Shown here: one piece after another, positions 55,916 through 64,000 of the stretch | How the letters are laid out: every line of letters starts with the position of its first letter | Numbering within the stretch: position 1 is the first letter of the stretch | From: Candidatus Pullichristensenella stercorigallinarum | GTDB taxonomy: Bacteria > Bacillota > Clostridia > Christensenellales > Aristaeellaceae | Length of the DNA stretch: 64,000 nt | Reading direction: 5' to 3' | NCBI GenBank assembly: GCA_018712945.1 | Contig: DVFZ01000122.1 | Location: 25,322 to 89,321 of the forward strand | Notes under the pieces: generated by a model | What the model was told of the DNA's origin: nothing | What the model saw: the letters and a program-made list of their open reading frames with translations, nothing else | The model's database searches: none | Made by a program: the position numbers and the translations under genes

Positions 55916-56725
55916 ATGAAATTTGTCAAGATGCACGGGCTGGGCAACGATTTTGTGTTCCTGGGCGGCGAGGATGCCAAACGGGTGGAAGACCCGGCGG
56001 CGCTGGCGCGGAAGCTGTGCCAAAAGCACTTCGGCATTTGCGCGGACGGGCTGGTGCTGATTCTGCCTTCGGACGTGGCGAACGCGCGCATGCGCATTTT
56101 CAACCCCGATGGCAGCGAGGCGGAGATGTGCGGCAACGCCCTGCGCTGCGTGGGCAAGTATTTATATGAAAGCGGCGCGGTGGCCAGGGACTGCATGAGC
56201 GTGGAAACGCTGGGCGGCGTAAAGCCCCTGCGCGTGAACGTGCAGGAGGGGCGCGTGCATTCCGTGGCGGCGGATATGGGCCTGGCTAGGATTGGCGAGG
56301 CGGTAAAGATCAACCTCGGCGGCCATGAAACGCCCTTTTTGCCCGTGGATATGGGCAACCCGCACGCCGTCACCTACGACCTTTACCCCGGCGAGGCCGA
56401 GTTTGAGCACTTCGGCCCCTTTGTGGAGCGGCACGCGCTGTTTCCCAACCGCACGAATGTGGAATTCTGCCGGGCGGTATCGCCCACGCGCGCGGAGGTG
56501 CGCGTATGGGAGCGCGGCGCGGGGCCGACGCTGGCCTGCGGCACCGGCGCTTCGGCGGCGTTCGCGGCAGGCGTACAGCTTGGCCACCTGCGCGAAAAGG
56601 CGGAGGTGTTCCTGCCCGGCGGCCGGTTGATTTTCAAGATTGGAAAAAACGGCCACGTCATCGTCAGCGGCCCGGCGGAGGTGAGCTTCTTCGGGGAATT
56701 GCCTGAGGAGGCGGCGAAACCCTGA
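55916..56725 (+). CDS. dapF: Diaminopimelate epimerase
   Basis: MKFVKMHGLGNDFVFLGG; MCGNALRC; MGNPHAVTYD; TLACGTGASAAFAAGV (both catalytic Cys present). Confidence 0.93.
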   Translation: MKFVKMHGLGNDFVFLGGEDAKRVEDPAALARKLCQKHFGICADGLVLILPSDVANARMRIFNPDGSEAEMCGNALRCVGKYLYESGAVARDCMSVETLGGVKPLRVNVQEGRVHSVAADMGLARIGEAVKINLGGHETPFLPVDMGNPHAVTYDLYPGEAEFEHFGPFVERHALFPNRTNVEFCRAVSPTRAEVRVWERGAGPTLACGTGASAAFAAGVQLGHLREKAEVFLPGGRLIFKIGKNGHVIVSGPAEVSFFGELPEEAAKP

Positions 56726-57097
56726 GGGGCGGGGATGCCGTATAAAAGGTAAGGCTTTTCCGCGTTGAAAGCCAGCGCCCTTGCCGGTTGGCTTTGAACG
56801 GTTGAAAACCGGCGAAATTGCCAGGGGAAGGGATGCCCCTGGCAAGGGGATTTTTCCCGACTGAATGTTGGGCCGCCGAACCGCTCGCGCGGGTGGCGGC
56901 CTGGTTTTGGATCGCCCCTGGATAGCGGCGGCGGGGAATGCCACCGGTCTATGCTGCGCGCCCGCCATGGGGACAGGAGGCGCAACCGGACGCGGGACGG
57001 ACATCTTCCTGCTTGATGGGCGCGGCATTTGTATTGGCAGCGCCGGACTGATTCCCATTGCTGAATTGGCCGGGAAGACCCGCCCGGCGCGCAAAGA

Positions 57098-57350
57098 GCG
57101 GCGGACGCATATACGTCCGCCGCCCAAAGCGCTGATAAACCCCGCAAACGCAAAAATTGCCCTGATCAAAGAGAAATCAGAGGCAATTTTTGCTTCCTGC
57201 GTCAGCTGCACATGCAGCCTGCGGTCACTTACGTCCATGTAAGCTCCCTTGTCTGCAAGTTTGCTTCCTTGTCTTGTAGGCTTTCTCATCCCTCTGGCAG
57301 TCTGTTGACTTTGTCAACATCCTGAACGGCGGACGCATATGCGTCCGCCG
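57098..57350 (+). repeat. Family A structured repeat, copy A4
   Basis: Same core; bounded by GCGGCGGACGCATATACGTCCGCCGC and CGGCGGACGCATATGCGTCCGCCG. Confidence 0.87.
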
Positions 57351-57377
57351 CCATTTTTATGGGGTATGGGGTTTTGC

Positions 57378-59336
<1,959 letters not shown>

Positions 59337-59349
59337 TCAAACTCTGTTG

Positions 59350-59376
59350 TTAGCACTCATCAAAATCGAGTGCTAA
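59350..59376. promoter_or_regulatory. CIRCE element (HrcA operator) upstream of groES
   Basis: TTAGCACTC-N9-GAGTGCTAA exact 9-9-9 inverted repeat. Confidence 0.96.
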
Positions 59377-59469
59377 CGACCACGGTTCATAGTGTACTCA
59401 TTTTCCCCAGTTTTGGCAATACCTAAACCGTTTAATTTTTTGTTAAATATTTTCTTTTGCCCGCCGGGA

Positions 59470-59812
59470 TGCTATAATGGAAGCAAAAACGCGCGGAATT
59501 GCAGGCCCTGGCCGCCTTGCAAAAAAATTCGCAGAACGGCCTGTAAAACCGGGCCCGGCAACATGTGCGGCGGCCAGCAGGGATTTGATCGCAGGCAGGT
59601 TTACTTGCCGGAGAGAAAATCCCTGCCTTGCAAAATTCGCTTGTGCCGCAAAGCGGCGCGAGAGAATTTTGGAGAGGGTAGCAAGGCGCAGAATCCGCAG
59701 GATTCTGCGGTTTCGCCAAAGGCGAAACTGCCACGCCTCAAATTGAAAATTTGAGGCGCGGCACCCGGCGGGGGAGATACGCCCCCGGCCGCCTCCGCGC
59801 AGCGGAGGCTGT
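59470..59812 (+). repeat. Hairpin-train element preceding dCMP deaminase
   Basis: Consecutive stems GCAGGGATTT/AAATCCCTGC, CAAAATTC/GAATTTTG, CGCAGAATCC-gca-GGATTCTGCG, GTTTCGCC-aaa-GGCGAAAC, CGCCTCAAATT-gaa-AATTTGAGGCG, GCCTCCGC-gca-GCGGAGGC. Confidence 0.65.
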
Positions 59813-60277
59813 ATGGATAAGTGGGATAAGCGGTTTATGGAAGTGGCGGCACTGATTGCCACGTGGGCCAGTTGCTATCAACCCGAGCGCAAAATCGGCG
59901 CGGTTATCGTCAAAAACAAGCGCATACTCACCACCGGCTACAACGGCGCGCCCGCGGGCATACGCACCTGCGTGGAGCGCGGCGAGTGCATGCGCAAAAA
60001 GCAGGGCATCGCCTCGGGCACGCGGCACGAATTGTGCTACGCCATCCACGCCGAGCAAAACGCCATCATCCAGGCGGCGAAGCTGGGCGTGTCCATACAG
60101 GACGCCACGCTGTACTGCACCCATCAGCCCTGCGTGATCTGCGCGAAGATGATCGTCAACGCCGGCATTTCCCGCGTGGTCTACCGCGAGGGCTACCCGG
60201 ACGAATTTGCCCGCCAGATGCTCTTGGAGGGCGGTGTGAAACTGGAACGGTACGAGGAGGAAGAACATGAACAGTGA
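59813..60277 (+). CDS. dCMP deaminase (ComEB-like)
   Basis: MDKWDKRFMEVAALIATWASCYQPERKIGAVIVKNKRILTTGYNG; HAEQNAIIQAA; CTHQPCVICAKMIVNAGI. Confidence 0.92.
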   Translation: MDKWDKRFMEVAALIATWASCYQPERKIGAVIVKNKRILTTGYNGAPAGIRTCVERGECMRKKQGIASGTRHELCYAIHAEQNAIIQAAKLGVSIQDATLYCTHQPCVICAKMIVNAGISRVVYREGYPDEFARQMLLEGGVKLERYEEEEHEQ

Positions 60278-61375
60278 ATCCATGCTCATCACGTCGGGGT
60301 ACAATTTCGAGGGCTGGCGCATCCGAAATATCTGGGGGTGTTCTCCGGATGTCATTACTACCATGGCAACGGGAACGACACTGCCGACACCGCACGGGCG
60401 AAAGCCATCTCGAGCGTAACGGCGCAGGCGCAGGAAGTTGGGGCAAACGCCATCATCGGCTTGGATGTAGACTACCGAATTTACTTTAATCCGAATCACG
60501 CCTATTCGTCAACCGCCGTCTTTGCCAACGGCACCGCCGTGCGGATCGAGCGCATTCAGGAAGAAAGCGAAGCGGATCTGGAGCTTCCCGTATATCCTGC
60601 GGACACCAGCGCCCCGCTCAGGCCCACGCACCTGCGTCTGTGCGGACAAAGGGCGGCGCTGGAAATGATGGTTTACAAGGGGGAAGCACCGCGCTCCGTT
60701 CTGGCGGAAATAAAGATAAAAACCGCCTATGGGCAGGAAATCGATTTGGGAAGCGCGGCTTTCGGAGGCTTTTCCCAGAGCAACAAAGCGGACGAACGGC
60801 TGCTGGCCAGCGATTTTTCCCTGCTCGCCAGCCCCGTCCCGCGCCCGGCGGTCAGCGCGGTGGTAAAAATCGCCGGCGTATACGACACAAGCGAGGCGGA
60901 CGCGCTGCAAGCCCTGCGTGTGAAGTACGGCCCGGACGCGATTTGCCCCTACTTCAAGGACGAAAGCGTTTGGCAATGCGTGTGTGGCACGCGCAACGCT
61001 CTGGAAAATGAGACGTGCGCGCTGTGCGCACGGCCCAGGGACATGGAAAAAGCGTCGCTGACGCCGCTGAACATCAGCGAGGCGGAGAAACTTTCCAGCG
61101 CCGCGGAAATCTGCCGGTATATTTCCGGCCTTGGTTTGGCAAAGACGGAGGCCATCCAGAAAATGCTGGAGGACTTGCAGGAGGCGGCGCAGCTGGAAAA
61201 GGCGTATGGAAACAACAAATCCTCCGCGCTGCGCGTTTTGCAGGACACCCTGGCCATCGTCAACCCGCCCGAGCGAATCACCTGCCCGGTCTGCGGCTTT
61301 GAATGCACGCGCGACTATGCCAAGGCGCGCAAAAAATGCCCGGAATGCGGCGCGCAGATTTGGCGGGAGGATTGA
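60267..61375 (+). pseudogene. YbjQ-domain + zinc-ribbon protein, interrupted by an apparent -1 frameshift at a G5 tract (60334-60338)
   Basis: MNSESMLITSGYNFEGWRIRNIWG in one frame continues as VFSGCHYYHGNGN...AQEVGANAIIGLDVDY in the ORF 60338..61375; C-terminal CxxC ribbons. Confidence 0.7.
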
Positions 61376-61574
61376 GCGCAAACCGCCGGCGGCTGTTTTA
61401 TGGCTTTCACAGCCCTAAAAAGCCCGACACACGCCGCAAAAATGTCATGGATTGTAATGTTAATTTTATACAATAGATGTGCATTTTTCGTTATGATATG
61501 TTACAATAATAGATGGTCGAAAATCAGGACTTCTGTCCCTTGCGGGGTTCTGTGTATTTCATCATAGGGAGGTC

Positions 61575-62057
61575 ATGGAGTTTATGGCTGAGAACCGGGA
61601 TAAGTATCTTCAGCTGGACGAGGTCATCCGCGAAAACAAGGGAAAGCAGGGCGCCGTTATGGTTACGCTGCAGGCGGCGCAGAACATCTTTGAGCATGTG
61701 CCGCGCGACGTGCAGATTCGCATCGCCGAAGGGCTGGACGTGCCGCTTTCCGAGGTCTACGGCGTGGCCACGTTCTATTCGCAGTTTGCCCTGGAGCCGC
61801 GCGGGAAATACGTCATCGGCGTGTGCTTGGGTACCGCCTGTTACGTCAAGGGCTCCAAGAACATACTCGAACGCCTGGCAAAGGAACTGGACGTCAAGGT
61901 CGGCTCCACCACCAAGGACGGCCGTTTCACCCTGCGCGACACGCGCTGCCTGGGCGCGTGCGGCCTGGCCCCGGTTATCATGATCAACGACGACGTCTAC
62001 GGCCGTCTGGTGCCGGACGACATCCCGGCGATCATCGAAAAATACCGGGCGATGTAA
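61575..62057 (+). CDS. NuoE/HydC-type [2Fe-2S] thioredoxin-like subunit of NADH-dependent hydrogenase/dehydrogenase
   Basis: VATFYSQFALEPRGKYVIGVCLGTACYVKGS...DTRCLGACGLAPVIMINDDVYGRL. Confidence 0.9.
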   Translation: MEFMAENRDKYLQLDEVIRENKGKQGAVMVTLQAAQNIFEHVPRDVQIRIAEGLDVPLSEVYGVATFYSQFALEPRGKYVIGVCLGTACYVKGSKNILERLAKELDVKVGSTTKDGRFTLRDTRCLGACGLAPVIMINDDVYGRLVPDDIPAIIEKYRAM

Positions 62058-62060
62058 TCC

Positions 62061-62621
62061 ATGCCGGAACTGGCGCTTCATATTCTCGATCTTGTACAAA
62101 ACAGCGTTTCGGCGGGCGCGGCGCGCGTAACGGTGACGATTGTCTACGATACGGCGCAGGACACGCTTACAATCACCATTGAGGACGACGGCAAGGGCAT
62201 GCCCCCGGAGCTGCTGACGCGGGTGACAAGCCCCTTTACCACTACGCGGACGACCCGCAAGGTGGGGCTGGGCATACCGCTGTTTAAGCAGCTGGCAGAG
62301 ATGTGCGATGGGGAACTTTCCATCCAATCCACCGTGGGCAAGGGCACAAAAACGCAGGCGCGCTTTCGCGCCTCCCACATGGATTTGCCGCCGATGGGGG
62401 ATTTGAAGGGAACGGTGGAAACGCTGGTTATCGCCTGCCCGGAAAGGCCGGATTTCTGCTTTATCTACCGCGTGGACGGGGATGAATTCGTCTTTGACAC
62501 CGCTTCGGTGCGCCAGGCGGTGGGAGGCCTGCCCCTGAACGAGCCGGAGATCGTGGGCTGGATCGGCCAGTTTGTCGCCGAGGGCATCGGCGAGGTGGAG
62601 AAGAGCCGGGCCGGAACATGA
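62061..62621 (+). CDS. HATPase_c ATP-binding protein associated with hydrogenase operon
   Basis: LHILDLVQNSVSAGAARVTVTI...DDGKGMPPELL...TTRKVGLGIPLFKQLAEMCDG. Confidence 0.85.
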   Translation: MPELALHILDLVQNSVSAGAARVTVTIVYDTAQDTLTITIEDDGKGMPPELLTRVTSPFTTTRTTRKVGLGIPLFKQLAEMCDGELSIQSTVGKGTKTQARFRASHMDLPPMGDLKGTVETLVIACPERPDFCFIYRVDGDEFVFDTASVRQAVGGLPLNEPEIVGWIGQFVAEGIGEVEKSRAGT

Positions 62622-62688
62622 ACGCTTCGCGCGCGTGGCCCCGTGCCCTGCGCGCATGGATGGAATCATTTTTGGAGGTGCTTTTAGC

Positions 62689-63057
62689 ATGAAATCGTTA
62701 GCGGATCTGGAAGCCATTCGCCAAAGGACGCTGGACAAGGTCAACCTGCGCCGCGAGCATGAGGGCACGCGCATCGTCGTGGGCATGGCTACCTGCGGCA
62801 TCGCCGCCGGCGCGCGGCCGGTGCTCCTCGCCTTTATGGACGAGGTCAACAAGCGCGGCTTGCTGGATGTGACCGTGGCGCAGACCGGCTGCATCGGCAT
62901 GTGCCGCCTGGAGCCGATCGTGGAAATTTCCGTTCCCGGCCAGGAAAAGGTCACCTACGTCAAGGTCAACCCGGATATGGTGCCGCGCATCGTGGCCGAG
63001 CATGTGGTCAACGGCAAGCCCGTTGCCGAATACACCATCGGCGCGCAGGACAAGTAA
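62689..63057 (+). CDS. Thioredoxin-like (2Fe-2S) ferredoxin-domain protein
   Basis: VVGMATCGIAAGARPVLLAFMDEVNKRGLLDVTVAQTGCIGMCRLEPIVEI. Confidence 0.85.
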   Translation: MKSLADLEAIRQRTLDKVNLRREHEGTRIVVGMATCGIAAGARPVLLAFMDEVNKRGLLDVTVAQTGCIGMCRLEPIVEISVPGQEKVTYVKVNPDMVPRIVAEHVVNGKPVAEYTIGAQDK

Positions 63058-63121
63058 GCCCACCTGGCGCGGCTGCCCCTGAAGCCGCGCAAAGGGCACA
63101 CAATGAAGGAGGCAAGGCAAT

Positions 63122-64000
63122 ATGGAGCTTTTCCGTTCGCACATACTGATCTGCGGCGGCACCGGCTGCACGTCGTCGGGTTCTGCGCAGCTTCTCAGTC
63201 GCTTTGAGGAGCTGCTGGAGCAAAACGGTCTTACCAAGGAGATCAAACTGGTGCATACCGGCTGCTTCGGCCTGTGCGAGGCCGGCCCGGTGGTCATCGT
63301 CTACCCCGAAGGCGCGTTTTACAGCCGCGTCAAGGTGGAGGATGTGGACGAAATCGTTTCCGAGCACCTGATTAAAGGCCGCATCGTGCAGCGGCTGCTC
63401 TACCACGGCTCCGTGGCCGAGGACAATACCGTCAAGGCCCTGGACGATGTGGACTTCTACCGCAAGCAAAAGCGCGTGGCGCTCAGGAACTGCGGCGTGA
63501 TCGACCCGGAGAACATCGACGAGTACATCGCCTTCGACGGCTACAAGGCCCTCTATAAAGCGCTGACCGAGATGACCCCGGACGAGGTTATCGACACCAT
63601 CAGCAAATCCGGCCTGCGCGGGCGCGGTGGCGGAGGATTCCCCACCGGCAAGAAATGGGCGTTCGCGGCGGCCCAGCCCCGCGGCCCGGAATATAAAAAG
63701 TACGTCTGCTGCAACGCCGACGAGGGCGACCCGGGCGCGTTCATGGACCGCTCGGTGCTCGAGGGCGACCCGCACGCCGTGCTGGAGGCCATGGCCATCG
63801 CCGGCTATGCCATCGGCTCGGACCAGGGCTATATCTACGTGCGCGCCGAGTACCCCATCGCCGTCAAGCGCCTGGAGATCGCCATCAAGCAGGCCCGCGA
63901 ATATGGCCTGCTGGGCCAGGATATCTTCGGCACCGGCTTTAATTTCGACGTCGGCATCCGCCTGGGCGCGGGCGCGTTCGTCTGCGGCGAGGAAACGGCT
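63122..64000 (+). CDS. NuoF/HydB-type NADH-binding flavoprotein subunit (3' truncated by window end)
   Basis: MELFRSHILICGGTGCTSSGS; TGCFGLCEAGPVVIVYPEG; SGLRGRGGGGFPTGKKWAFA; ADEGDPGAFMDRSVLEGDPH; open at window edge. Confidence 0.92.
   Translation, partial: MELFRSHILICGGTGCTSSGSAQLLSRFEELLEQNGLTKEIKLVHTGCFGLCEAGPVVIVYPEGAFYSRVKVEDVDEIVSEHLIKGRIVQRLLYHGSVAEDNTVKALDDVDFYRKQKRVALRNCGVIDPENIDEYIAFDGYKALYKALTEMTPDEVIDTISKSGLRGRGGGGFPTGKKWAFAAAQPRGPEYKKYVCCNADEGDPGAFMDRSVLEGDPHAVLEAMAIAGYAIGSDQGYIYVRAEYPIAVKRLEIAIKQAREYGLLGQDIFGTGFNFDVGIRLGAGAFVCGEETA

Noticed and set aside
64-57350. Family A flanks as simple insertion-sequence target-site duplications
   Set aside because: A1 flanking hairpins are inverted rather than direct, the flanks are themselves hairpins, and no transposase is present. 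Left open as a structural observation instead.
61452-61473. Possible Rex (NADH) operator TTGTAATGTTAATTTTATACAA upstream of the hydrogenase operon
   Set aside because: Arms and spacing do not fit TTGTTAA-N4-TTAACAA (about 12 of 18 positions at best in an AT-rich stretch). Not strong enough to call.

Overview
This 64 kb window is a high-GC bacterial chromosome segment, most likely from an anaerobic Clostridia-type Bacillota. It is dense with housekeeping and sugar-transport genes. Recognisable blocks are: a DUF4432 epimerase-like gene; a KdpD/KdpE-like two-component pair; an arginine/carbamoyl-phosphate operon (argC-argJ-argB-argD-carA-carB, minus strand); nadE, rsmG and mnmG with a PfkB sugar kinase; feoA-feoB with a small Cys-rich partner missing from the ORF track, followed by asnA; two membrane paralogues plus an XRE regulator; three sugar ABC-transporter operons, one with a LacI regulator and a GH127-like hydrolase; a ZIP metal transporter; rlmH, a CPBP protease and ychF; an AlbA_2/ATPase-type regulator; a phosphohexomutase; dapF; groES-groEL with a CIRCE element; a dCMP deaminase; a YbjQ/zinc-ribbon gene; and the start of an electron-bifurcating hydrogenase (HydC/HydB-type) operon cut by the window end. 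The main unusual observations are: (1) CarB is fused in frame to a DapF-like domain that has lost one catalytic cysteine, while an intact stand-alone dapF lies elsewhere in the window. (2) A dispersed multi-hairpin repeat (family B) sits at gene 3' ends, abutting or supplying stop codons, with several covarying stems. (3) A second ~250 bp structured repeat (family A) is bounded by terminal hairpins that match within a copy but differ between copies. (4) A train of near-perfect hairpins precedes the dCMP deaminase gene. (5) Similar dyads lie upstream of the two metal-transport loci. (6) A YbjQ-domain gene is frameshifted at a G5 tract. All calls come from reading the sequence; no searches were run.
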